From Bradyrhizobium canariense (GTDB lineage Bacteria > Pseudomonadota > Alphaproteobacteria > Rhizobiales > Xanthobacteraceae), in contig NZ_VSST01000069.1 in NCBI RefSeq assembly GCF_019402665.1, positions 1 through 60,177 of the forward strand: 60,177 nucleotides of DNA, written 5' to 3'. Shown piece by piece: positions 18,001 through 24,837 of this stretch; the first letter of the stretch is position 1; each line of letters opens with the position of its first letter. Below the pieces are notes generated by a model. It was not told where the DNA came from. It made no database searches and saw only the letters and a list, made by a program, of their open reading frames with translations. Made by a program: the position numbers and the translations under genes.

Positions 18001-18207
18001 CTCCTCGATGGGAGTCGCCACCGTCTCGGCGATCACCTTGGGATTGGCGCCGGGATAGGTCGCGCGCACGAGGACGGAGGGCGGCACGACGTCGGGATAT
18101 TCCGAGATCGGCATCGCGAACAGCGAGATCAGGCCGGCGAGGAAGATCAGGACCGACAAGACGCCGGCAAAAATCGGACGATCAATGAAGAACTTCGAGA
18201 GATTCAT
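15019..18207 (-). CDS. RND efflux pump inner-membrane permease (MexF-like, HAE1)
   Basis: A 1062-residue proton-driven multidrug exporter. The N-terminus (FFIDRPIFAGVLSVL), the ISEYPDVVPPSV block, and the DLTMVVHL and RYDMTYLRNYAVLNVKDRL stretches match MexF-type pumps. The TM4 proton-relay motif GIVVDDAIVVVENVERNIEG, with its two Asp, is intact. It follows the adaptor gene after 151 bases that hold an intergenic repeat. No outer-membrane channel gene is in the locus, so a shared TolC/OprM is expected. The locus is divergent from a TetR regulator. Confidence 0.93.
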   Translation of the reverse strand: MNLSKFFIDRPIFAGVLSVLIFLAGLISLFAMPISEYPDVVPPSVLVRATYPGANPKVIAETVATPIEEQINGVEGMLYMSSQATTDGAMTLTVTFRLGTDPDKATQLVQNRVQQAEPRLPAVVRQLGIITKKSSPDLTMVVHLLSPNGRYDMTYLRNYAVLNVKDRLARIDGVGDVQLYGAGDYSMRVWVDPQKAAEHGLTASDIVKAIQAQNVEAAAGVVGSSPNVKGIDLQLSVNAEGRLANEEQFGDIVVKTGTRGEVVRLRDVARIELGASEYGLRSLLDNKQAVAIPIFQAPGSNALEISDHVRATMAEIKKNMPEGVSYQIVYDPTQFVRSSIEAVIHTLLEAIALVVLVVILFLQTWRASIIPLLAVPVSIVGTFAVMHVFGFSINALSLFGLVLAIGIVVDDAIVVVENVERNIEGGLSPRDATYQAMREVSGPIIAIAMVLIAVFVPLAFISGLTGQFYKQFALTIAISTVISAINSLTLSPALSALLLKGHNEPKDRLTIIMEKGLGWFFRGFNKVFTRSSENYSGTVTKVISGKAAVMGLYVVLVGVTALLFQQVPSGFVPGQDKQYLVGFSRLPDGAALDRTEEVIRKMSDIALTQPGVESSVAFPGLSIAGFTNSSNAGIVFSTLKPFDERKDPSLSGPALAAELNKKYAGIQEAFIAMFPPPPVNGLGTIGGFKLQIEDRAGLGYEALNEATKAFMAAMQKAPEIAGVFSSFQVNVPQLFADIDRTKALQLGVPVTEVFNTLQIYLGSYYVNDFNKFGRTYSVRVQADAPFRARADDIRQLKVRSSSGDMVPLSALLSVRQSAGPERAIRYNGFLSSDINAAAAPGFSSGQAQEVATRIAAETLPPGFAFEWTDLTYQEFIAGNSGLWVFPLAILLVFLVLAALYESLTLPLSIIMIVPMGLLAAMFGVWISKGDNNVFTQIGLIVLVGLSAKNAILIVEFARELEFAGRTPIRAAIEASRLRLRPILMTSMAFIMGVLPLVLSTGAGSEMRRAMGVAVFSGMIGVTVFGLFLTPVFYVLLRTVTGMKPLVHHGSDISAAPVQGAGH

Positions 18208-18239
18208 GGCTTTGCCCCTGCGCGAGAGACAGCTCTCCC

Positions 18240-18285
18240 GTCATTCCCGGGCGCGGGCAAAGCCCGCAAACCTGGAAATCCAGAA
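18240..18285. repeat. intergenic palindromic repeat between pump genes
   Basis: A CGTCATTCCCGGGCGCGGGC segment with a GCGGGC-AAA-GCCCGC hairpin (18253-18267) and the CTGGAAATCC end resembles the element at 54707-54792. It lies in the 151-base gap between adaptor and permease and might affect relative expression. Confidence 0.5.
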
Positions 18286-18358
18286 GTGATGTCTTGGTAG
18301 TTCAACCAATTCGACAATCCGGCTCGCGCTGCCCGCGCGTTCCGGCATGGCGGAGACG

Positions 18359-19600
18359 CTAACGCTGCACGACGTCCTGATTACTGTGGTTGGAGGCCTG
18401 CTGCGGCCCGCGCGCGCCCATTGCCGCGATCTCCGTCTTAAGCAGGGCGCCCGGGCGCACGCGCTGGAGGCCGTTAACGACGATGCGGTCGCCGGACTTC
18501 AGGCCCGCGGTGACGATGCGCAAGCCATCGACCGCGCCCCCGAGCGTGATCGGCCGATAGACCGCGCGGCTGTCGTCGCCGACCGCCATCACGAACTTCT
18601 TGTCCTGGTCGGTGCCGATCGCGCGCTCGTCGATCATGACCAGCGCCTGCTGCTTTGGCTGGCCCATGCGCACGCGGGCGAACTGACCGGGGATGAGACG
18701 CCCGTCCTCGTTTCTGAACACCGCGCGGACACGGATGGTGCCGCTCTGGCCGTTGACCTGGTTGTCGATGAGCTGGATGTGGCCCTTGGCCGAGAGGCCG
18801 CCTGAGGTCGTCATCTCCACCGGGATCTGGTCGAGATTGCCGCGCTTGCCGGTGCTATCTGCGATCGAGTTCAGCGCCCGCAGCACCACCTCCTCATCCG
18901 CATCGAACGACGCGTAGATCGGATTGACCGAGACCAGCGAGGTCAGCACGGGGGAGGCGGTGCCGGCGGCGACGAGATTGCCGACGGTGATCTCGATCTT
19001 GCCGACGCGGCCGTCCACGGGCGCGCGCACCTCGGTGTAGTCGAGATTGAGCTTTGCGGTCTGGAGCGTCGCCTCGGCCGCCTTCACGTTGGCGATGGCC
19101 TCGCGGTAGGCATTGTCGCGCTGGTCGTAGTCGCGCCGCGTCACCACGGCGTTGCCGACCAGCTGCGCGCCGCGCTCGAGCTCGCTCTGCGTGAACACCA
19201 CGCGCGCTTTCGCCGCTTCGACCTGGGCGGCGGCCTTGTCGACCTCGGCCGCGTAAGGCGCCGGATCGATCTTGAACAGAACGTCATCGGCCTTCACCAG
19301 CGCGCCTTCGGTGAAGTTGGCCGACAGGATCGCGCCAGCCACGCGCGGGCGAAGCTCGACGCGTTGGATCGCCTCGAGCCGGCCGGAGAAATCGTCCCAC
19401 AGCACCGTCTGCTTTGGTTCGATCAGCGCGACAGTGACGGGGACGGCTTGCTCGGCCGCGGCGGTCGCGGTCGCCTGCGCGGCACGAAAGTAATGGCCGG
19501 TCGCGATCGAGCCGGCTACGACGAGAGCGCCCACGATGGCGACACCGCCGAGAAGGCGGCGGACACGGCCAGGGCGAGAGGTATTTTGGGAGGGGGGCAT
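18359..19600 (-). CDS. RND efflux periplasmic adaptor (MexE-like)
   Basis: A 413-residue membrane fusion protein that couples the inner-membrane pump to an outer channel. After an N-terminal membrane anchor (GGVAIVGALVVAGSIATGHYF, residues about 18-38, in parts), the barrel-sandwich halves are clear: FSGRLEAIQRVELRPRVAG with VLFKIDPAPY and LNLDYTEVRAPVDGRVGK, with a helical hairpin between. CTGGAG precedes the ATG, and a 16-bp palindrome lies just upstream of that. It is the first gene of the pump operon. Confidence 0.92.
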   Translation of the reverse strand: MPPSQNTSRPGRVRRLLGGVAIVGALVVAGSIATGHYFRAAQATATAAAEQAVPVTVALIEPKQTVLWDDFSGRLEAIQRVELRPRVAGAILSANFTEGALVKADDVLFKIDPAPYAAEVDKAAAQVEAAKARVVFTQSELERGAQLVGNAVVTRRDYDQRDNAYREAIANVKAAEATLQTAKLNLDYTEVRAPVDGRVGKIEITVGNLVAAGTASPVLTSLVSVNPIYASFDADEEVVLRALNSIADSTGKRGNLDQIPVEMTTSGGLSAKGHIQLIDNQVNGQSGTIRVRAVFRNEDGRLIPGQFARVRMGQPKQQALVMIDERAIGTDQDKKFVMAVGDDSRAVYRPITLGGAVDGLRIVTAGLKSGDRIVVNGLQRVRPGALLKTEIAAMGARGPQQASNHSNQDVVQR

Positions 19601-19616
19601 TTGCGCGCTCCAGATA

Positions 19617-19632
19617 TGTAGTGTTCACTACA
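19617..19632. promoter_or_regulatory. candidate TetR-type operator
   Basis: TGTAGTGTTCACTACA has perfect 7-base arms around TT and sits 17 bases upstream of the adaptor start codon, downstream of a good minus-strand promoter. It is the best candidate site for the divergent TetR protein. Confidence 0.55.
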
Positions 19633-19686
19633 GATGTGGAGCTGGATACCGCAGCGCAAGATACTTATGTACCGTCCGCTAAGAAA

Positions 19687-19716
19687 ATTGTACCCGCTTA
19701 CCGCAAGAGTTGGCAA
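19687..19716 (-). promoter_or_regulatory. sigma-70 promoter for the pump operon
   Basis: On the minus strand, TTGCCA (19716-19711) and TACAAT (19692-19687) are 18 bases apart. The expected start near 19680 leaves the palindrome at 19617-19632 in the leader, where a bound repressor could block transcription. Confidence 0.5.
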
Positions 19717-19800
19717 GTGGAAGAGAAAATAAAGCGAGAACAAATAGATAGGATCAGGCGTTAGGTCAGGGACGACGCCGATTTCGAGGAGAACAGGCAC

Positions 19801-20406
19801 ATGGGCATGGGACGCCCCCGCGAATTCGACGCCGAAACGGCGTTGGATCAGGCGATGGAAGTGTTTTGGCGCCATGGCTATGAGGGTGCCACGATCGCTC
19901 AGTTGACCGAAGCCATGGGGATCAATCCGCCCAGCCTCTATGCCTGTTTCGGCAACAAGGAAGGGCTGCTGAAGGCCGCGCTCGACCGCTATACAAAACT
20001 GCGCAACGTCTGGATGGACGAGGTGGTGGCCGCGCCCACCGCCCGCGACGTCGCCGAACGGATGCTGATGGGCATCGCCGACAAGCAGACCGATCCCGCC
20101 AACCCACCCGGCTGCCTTCTGGTGCAAGGCGGCATCGCCTGCGGCACCGGATCAGAGAGCGTCCCCTTCGAGCTCGCCGCCCGCCGCGCGGAGAACGAGG
20201 ACCAGCTTCGCGATCGTTTTGTTCGCGCCAAGGCCGAAGGCGATCTCAAGCCGACCTCGGATCCCGCGGCACTCGCGCGCTACGTCTCGGCCGTCTCGGT
20301 CGGCATGGGCGTGATGGCGTCCTCAGGCTCCGATCGCGAGGCATTGCAGCAGGTCGCGAGCGTGGCCGTGCAGGCGGTCGAGGCCCAGTCGGCCGACAGA
20401 ACTTAA
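19801..20406 (+). CDS. TetR/AcrR-family repressor
   Basis: A 201-residue regulator. The N-terminal HTH is typical (ALDQAMEVFWRHGYEGATIAQLTEAMGI then PPSLYACFGNKEGLL, in parts). The C-terminal domain contains GCLLVQGGIACG, seen in TetR proteins with small ligand pockets. The gene diverges from the MexEF-like pump, the usual arrangement for a local repressor. GAGGAG is upstream of the ATG at 19801; a second ATG at 19807 is possible. Confidence 0.9.
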   Translation: MGMGRPREFDAETALDQAMEVFWRHGYEGATIAQLTEAMGINPPSLYACFGNKEGLLKAALDRYTKLRNVWMDEVVAAPTARDVAERMLMGIADKQTDPANPPGCLLVQGGIACGTGSESVPFELAARRAENEDQLRDRFVRAKAEGDLKPTSDPAALARYVSAVSVGMGVMASSGSDREALQQVASVAVQAVEAQSADRT

Positions 20407-20427
20407 TCGCCCTCGATCAGCTCGCGA

Positions 20428-21918
20428 TTACTTTGCAGCCAACAACGGTGGCGGGACGAAGCCGCCGAACGCGCGTTCGATCAATCCGGCGAGCGCAATC
20501 GTAGTGCGATCCTCGAGATAAGGCCCGATGATCTGGACGCCGATTGGCAGGCCCGATGGCGTGCGCTCGATCGGAACGGCCGTCGCAGGCAGTCCGCAGG
20601 TCGAAGCGGGGTCTGCCCAGATGAAGCACGCATCGGCATAGGGATACAGCTGTCTATCGATATCGAGTTGCCGCGCGTCGAACGGCTCGGACTGGTCCTG
20701 TGGAAAGGCCGGCACGGCGGCGGCCGGGTAGATCACTGCGTCGAAATCGCGGAACAGCTCCTGCCACCGTTGTTGCAGCCGCAAGCGCGCCGCATCGGTC
20801 GCCAGCCATTCACGATGGATCATCGCCCAGCCGCGCGCGCGCTCGGCCTGCAGGCTGCGGTCGTCGGGCGAGAGTGCCGCGGCAAGGCCTTGCGCCTCTG
20901 CGAGGGCGGCCGGTGTCAGGCGCGGACTTCGCGCCGCGTTCAACAGCTTCATGTAGAGCCGCGCGGATTCGGCGAGATCGGGCAGTGACGCACTCGAGCG
21001 CGCGACCCGTGCGCCTGATCGTTCGAGCCGTTCCGACAGCCGCCCGATGGCGGAACGCACGGCATCGCCCGTCGGCATCAACGGATGCGTATCGATCACG
21101 AGGATCCTGAAATCCCTGAGCTGGTCGTGTCGCGGGGCCGGCAGCGCAAGACGATAGCCGATCCCGTCGCGCGTCTCATCCGGCCCCGCGATCACGTCGA
21201 GCGCGAGTGCGAGATCCGAGGCGGTGCGCGTCATCGGCCCGACGACAGCCAGATCGCCCTGGCCAGGCACGGGCGGCGCCGGCGGCAGGTTGTATCCGCG
21301 CAGCGGGACCAGGCCGTGGCTCGGCTTGTGTCCGAACACACCGCAGAAATGTGCCGGCACCCGGATCGAGCCGCCGATATCCGAGCCGATCGAGAGCGGA
21401 CCGAACCCTGCGGCCAGCGCCGCGCCCGATCCGCCTGAGGAGCCGCCGGGCGATCGGCCGAGATCCCACGGATTGTTCGTCGTCCCGTAGATCTCATTGT
21501 AGCTCTGAAAATCCCGCAGACCGATCGGGATATTGGTCTTGCCGATGATGACAGCACCCGCCGCCTTCAACCGCGAGACGACAAGGGCGTCCTCCGCCGG
21601 TTGGAAATCTTTGAAATGCGGAAAGCCCCATGTCGTCGGCAGGCCGGCGACGTTGAACGGTTCTTTCAACGTCACGGGGATGCCGAGCAATGGCTGCCGC
21701 TCGCCGCGGCCAAGCGCGGCATCGGCGGCGCGCGCGGCGTCTCGTGCGTGATCGAAATCGCGAACGATGACGGCATTGATCCGCCCGTCCAGCGCCTCGA
21801 TGCGCGCGATCGTATGCTCGATCAACTCCGACGCAGAAATGTTGCGCGCGTGTAGGGCGCTCAGCAATGTGCTGATCGAACCATAGTCCCAGTCAGTGGC
21901 GGTCGATCCGGGCGGCAT
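20428..21918 (-). CDS. amidase (amidase-signature family)
   Basis: A 496-residue Ser-cisSer-Lys hydrolase of amide bonds. Lys85 is in GIPVTLKEPFNVAG, the cis-Ser (about 160) is in GRSPGGSSGGSGAAL and the nucleophile Ser184 is in GSDIGGSIRVPAHFCG. The open frame extends to 22092, but GGAG lies six bases before the ATG at 21918; an ATG at 21930 has no such site. The substrate is not predictable. It converges on the TetR gene with 21 bases between stops, and diverges from the RNase Z gene. Confidence 0.9.
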   Translation of the reverse strand: MPPGSTATDWDYGSISTLLSALHARNISASELIEHTIARIEALDGRINAVIVRDFDHARDAARAADAALGRGERQPLLGIPVTLKEPFNVAGLPTTWGFPHFKDFQPAEDALVVSRLKAAGAVIIGKTNIPIGLRDFQSYNEIYGTTNNPWDLGRSPGGSSGGSGAALAAGFGPLSIGSDIGGSIRVPAHFCGVFGHKPSHGLVPLRGYNLPPAPPVPGQGDLAVVGPMTRTASDLALALDVIAGPDETRDGIGYRLALPAPRHDQLRDFRILVIDTHPLMPTGDAVRSAIGRLSERLERSGARVARSSASLPDLAESARLYMKLLNAARSPRLTPAALAEAQGLAAALSPDDRSLQAERARGWAMIHREWLATDAARLRLQQRWQELFRDFDAVIYPAAAVPAFPQDQSEPFDARQLDIDRQLYPYADACFIWADPASTCGLPATAVPIERTPSGLPIGVQIIGPYLEDRTTIALAGLIERAFGGFVPPPLLAAK

Positions 21919-22183
21919 CACGATCTCCATTGTCTTGCATCGCCGCGTCGATGTCGCTCGGCTGCAAATCGATCCGAGTATCGAGCATGCAATTTGGCAG
22001 ATGGGATGAGGAGGCCGCGCAACGGGAACCAGATCTGTCCGCCGGTCGGGGGCCGAAGGCGGCGCCCGGCCATCAGATCGCGGGATACGCACTTCTTGCC
22101 CCGCTCTATGCGCGATCGATGGGCTCTGTACGCGCTGCTACTCACGTGGCATTGGGGGCGGTGAAGCCTGGATACTGACGAGC

Positions 22184-23086
22184 ATGTTCGCCCTGACATT
22201 CCTTGGGACCTCCGCCAGCGTTCCGTCGGCGGAGCGCAACCATCCGGCTCTCCTGGTGGGGGCGGCGGGCAAGCGCGTCCTCATCGATTGCGGCGAGGGT
22301 ACGCAGCGCCAGTTGCTGCGCAGCGGCGCGGGCTTTCGACGGCTTGACCGCATCCTGCTGACGCATGCCCATCTCGATCACGTGCTCGGCATCCCCGGTC
22401 TCTTCTCGACGCTGGGGTTGCGCCAGCAATCGGACGTGATGACCGTCCATGGAGGGCAGGGCACGCTCGACATCGTCACCCGCATGCTTGCCGGCCTGTG
22501 GGGCGCGGGCAGGGCGCCGATCCCCGTGGAGTTCGCACCGCTAGCCGAAGGACAGGTTATCGACGCCGGCGACTTCACCATCGACTGCTTTCCGGTTCGC
22601 CACCGCGACACCGACAGCTTTGGTTTTTGCTTCCAGAGTCCCGCACGTCGCCATCTTGAGCGGGAGCGCCTCGCCGAACTCGGTGTTCCCGATGGGCCGC
22701 TACGTGGAGAACTGGCCGCGGGACGACCAGTCGTGATCGCCGGCCGTACGATCGATTCGGAAGACGTTCTGGGGCCGCCGAGCGGCGGCAGGAAGCTCGT
22801 GGTCATCGGCGACACCGAAACTACCGACGGGCTGTCCGAACATGTCGCCAACGCCGATCTGCTGGTGATCGAGGCGACCTTCCTCGATCGAGACGCCGCG
22901 ACCGCACGGGATTATGGCCATCTCACCGCACGCGAGGCGGCTTCATTTGCCGCTGCGAACAATGTCGGGCAACTCGTGCTGAATCACATGTCGGGGCGTT
23001 ATCGGGACGAAGAGATTTTGGCCGAAGCGACCATGATTTTTCCGAACACGCGGATCGCCGCCGACTTCGATCGCATCGTGATTTAG
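22184..23086 (+). CDS. rnz: ribonuclease Z-like metallo-beta-lactamase-fold protein
   Basis: A 300-residue zinc hydrolase. The metal motif is THAHLDHVLGIPGL, followed by the RNase Z features PVRHRDTDSFGF, VVIGDTETTDG, IEATFLDRD and LNHMSGRYRDEE. tRNA 3' processing is the known role of the family; some relatives act as phosphodiesterases or arylsulfatases. A tRNA-Gln gene lies 58 bases downstream on the opposite strand. The RBS before the ATG is weak (GACGAGC). Confidence 0.8.
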   Translation: MFALTFLGTSASVPSAERNHPALLVGAAGKRVLIDCGEGTQRQLLRSGAGFRRLDRILLTHAHLDHVLGIPGLFSTLGLRQQSDVMTVHGGQGTLDIVTRMLAGLWGAGRAPIPVEFAPLAEGQVIDAGDFTIDCFPVRHRDTDSFGFCFQSPARRHLERERLAELGVPDGPLRGELAAGRPVVIAGRTIDSEDVLGPPSGGRKLVVIGDTETTDGLSEHVANADLLVIEATFLDRDAATARDYGHLTAREAASFAAANNVGQLVLNHMSGRYRDEEILAEATMIFPNTRIAADFDRIVI

Positions 23087-23144
23087 CGGCCGCTCAAATA
23101 GAGCGCAACCTCTGACGATCTGATTGTGAGCTGCCTATCTGGAG

Positions 23145-23218
23145 TGGCTGGGGAACTAGGATTCGAACCTAGACAAACAGAGTCAGAGTCTGTTGTGCTA
23201 CCGTTACACCATTCCCCA
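23145..23218 (-). tRNA. tRNA-Gln (anticodon CTG)
   Basis: The 74-base minus-strand sequence folds as a tRNA. The acceptor arm is TGGGGAA/TTCCCCA, the discriminator base is G and CCA is encoded. The anticodon stem is ACAGA/TCTGT around CTCTGAC, giving anticodon CTG, and the T arm is CTAGG-TTCGAAT-CCTAG. No integrase or duplicated 3' end is seen nearby. Confidence 0.93.
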
Positions 23219-23516
23219 ACGGAATAGACGAACAAATTCAATGACTTGTTGATTTGTCCGGCTGCGGCCGATGGCGCTTATCGCGCAAATCACGGCTCAG
23301 GCGTGGAGGGTTTCTACCCGCTCGGCTGTGGGCTGGCAAGCGCTGCGAGGCAGGGTGTTTTGCGGTCCACTTGGGGCGTGCGGGCCGTGGGATCGCGGAC
23401 TCCGGCGGCGCGCCCCGGCGGCGCGCGACCGTTTGCCTCATCCGAAAATCACGCTTCCTGGTCGGATCGTCAGGCGCCGCATCGTCCTTCGGACACACAC
23501 ACCAAGGAGATCCGTG

Positions 23517-23879
23517 ATGCCCTATGTCGATGGTTTCGTGCTGGCCGTGCCGAAGGACAAGATCGAGGCTTACAAGGCGCTGGCGAAAACGGCCTGCGCG
23601 ATCTGGATGGAGCACGGTGCGCTCGATTACGTCGAATGCATCGGCGACGACGTGCCCTATGGCGAGCTCACCTCGTTTCCGCGTGCCGTGATGGCGAAGG
23701 AGAACGAGATCGTGGTGTTTTCCTGGATCGTCTATCGCGACCGGGAGACTCGCGACGCCGTCAACAAGAAGGTGATGGCGGACCCGCGGCTGAAGTTGGA
23801 CGGCATGCCGTTCGACGGCAAACGCATGATCTATGGCGGCTTCACGACGCTGCTGAGGGCGAGCGACCCCGTGTGGTGA
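23517..23879 (+). CDS. DUF1428-family protein
   Basis: A 120-residue protein with the DUF1428 pattern: MPYVDGFVLAVPKDKIEAY at the start, WMEHGALDYVECIGDDV, then VVFSWIVYRDRETRDAVNKKV in parts and MPFDGKRMIYGGF near the end. The family is a ferredoxin-like, dimeric alpha/beta barrel related to antibiotic-biosynthesis-monooxygenase folds, with no known reaction. AAGGAGA precedes the ATG. It stands alone after the tRNA; the 298-base gap before it holds no gene that I can support. Confidence 0.85.
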   Translation: MPYVDGFVLAVPKDKIEAYKALAKTACAIWMEHGALDYVECIGDDVPYGELTSFPRAVMAKENEIVVFSWIVYRDRETRDAVNKKVMADPRLKLDGMPFDGKRMIYGGFTTLLRASDPVW

Positions 23880-23949
23880 GGGCGCTGACCAGGCCCACAC
23901 GTCGCTGCTTGTCAATGCAGCCTCGTGGCAAGCCGTCACTTGCCGATAT

Positions 23950-24182
23950 AGCCTTTACGTCAAGGCCGGCCATCTCGTGCACGACCTCAACATCGGCGGC
24001 AGTCATCAGATCGTCCGCTCGGAGCGCAAGATGCCGTCGGCCGCGACCGAGGCAGCCCGGTGTCGCATTGCGTGACGCCGTTCGAATTCGAAGGACGGCT
24101 CTCGCGCGTCACCGTCACCATGCACGACGACCAGAAGCTCGACGGCGACGCCGTCGGCAACGCGCAGATGGCGCGGCAGTGA
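23950..24182 (+). pseudogene. arylsulfatase C-terminal remnant
   Basis: Two stretches in different frames read like the C-terminal beta-domain of arylsulfatases. SLYVKAGHLVHDLNIGG...IVRSERKMPS starts at 23950, and GRDRGSPVSHCVTPFEFEGR followed by LSRVTVTMHDD ends at the TGA at 24180-24182. The intervening region is missing and the frames differ, which implies an internal deletion with a frameshift. No catalytic sulfatase domain precedes it. The assignment is from remembered family patterns. Confidence 0.55.
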
Positions 24183-24195
24183 ACGCGCGAAAGAG

Positions 24196-24768
24196 CTACT
24201 TGATCTTGTCGTAGGCCGCCGCGAAATCGCCGAGCGGCATCGGGATCGCGATCGTTTCCTTGGCCATGTTCTGGAAGGAGACCTTGAGCTGTTTGCCAGA
24301 CCGCAAGGTCGCAAGCAGGTCCGGTGCGATCGGCGTCGAGGCGTAGCAGCCGCGGTTCTCGCAGGTCTGGATCTGGAGATCGATCGTCTTGCCGTCGTCG
24401 ACCTGGAGCTTGGCGCCGATGGGAAGGTTGAGGCCGAGCGGCAATTGCAGCAGCGCCACCGGTGTGCGGGTGTCGGGCGCGATGCGGATGTTGATCAGGA
24501 CGATGGTCTGGCCGGTCTTGGTCAGGACCGCGTTCTGCTCCATCGCGCATTCGAGCGGTGCGTCGCGGCTGACGCTGGTGCAGCGCACGACCCAGCCGGG
24601 CTGCTGCGCCGGAGCGCCGTCAGCCTGCGGTTGCGCCGGAGCCGGTGCGGGCTGTACCGCCGGGGCAGAGGGAGCCGCGTTCTTCTTGGCGCCTTGCTGG
24701 GCATGCGCGGCACCCGCCGACAACAGGACAGCGGCGATAAGGGCGACAAGTCTGGATTGCATGGGCAT
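24196..24768 (-). CDS. invasion-associated locus B (IalB) family protein
   Basis: A secreted 190-residue protein. The signal peptide ends at AGAAHAQQ (about residue 24), followed by a proline/alanine/glutamine-rich linker, then the IalB domain beginning GWVVRCTS with four cysteines in positions usual for the family (RCTS, ECAM, TCENRGC). It follows the RND permease by 69 bases on the same strand and may be its third operon gene. The start could be 24768 or 24762; neither has a good RBS. Confidence 0.8.
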   Translation of the reverse strand: MPMQSRLVALIAAVLLSAGAAHAQQGAKKNAAPSAPAVQPAPAPAQPQADGAPAQQPGWVVRCTSVSRDAPLECAMEQNAVLTKTGQTIVLINIRIAPDTRTPVALLQLPLGLNLPIGAKLQVDDGKTIDLQIQTCENRGCYASTPIAPDLLATLRSGKQLKVSFQNMAKETIAIPMPLGDFAAAYDKIK

Positions 24769-24837
24769 GGCAAAACCGCGTTGACGTGAAGCGAGGGCCT
24801 CGCTGTAACGTCGTGAGGCGCGCGGTGCAAGCTGCTA

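Noticed and set aside
17047..18300. 417-codon plus-strand frame opposite the MexF-like pump
   Set aside because: The translation is rich in His, Asp and Arg without domains, and the pump is certain on the other strand.
23145..23520. tRNA-Gln as an island attachment site
   Set aside because: I saw no integrase gene and no duplicated tRNA 3' end nearby.
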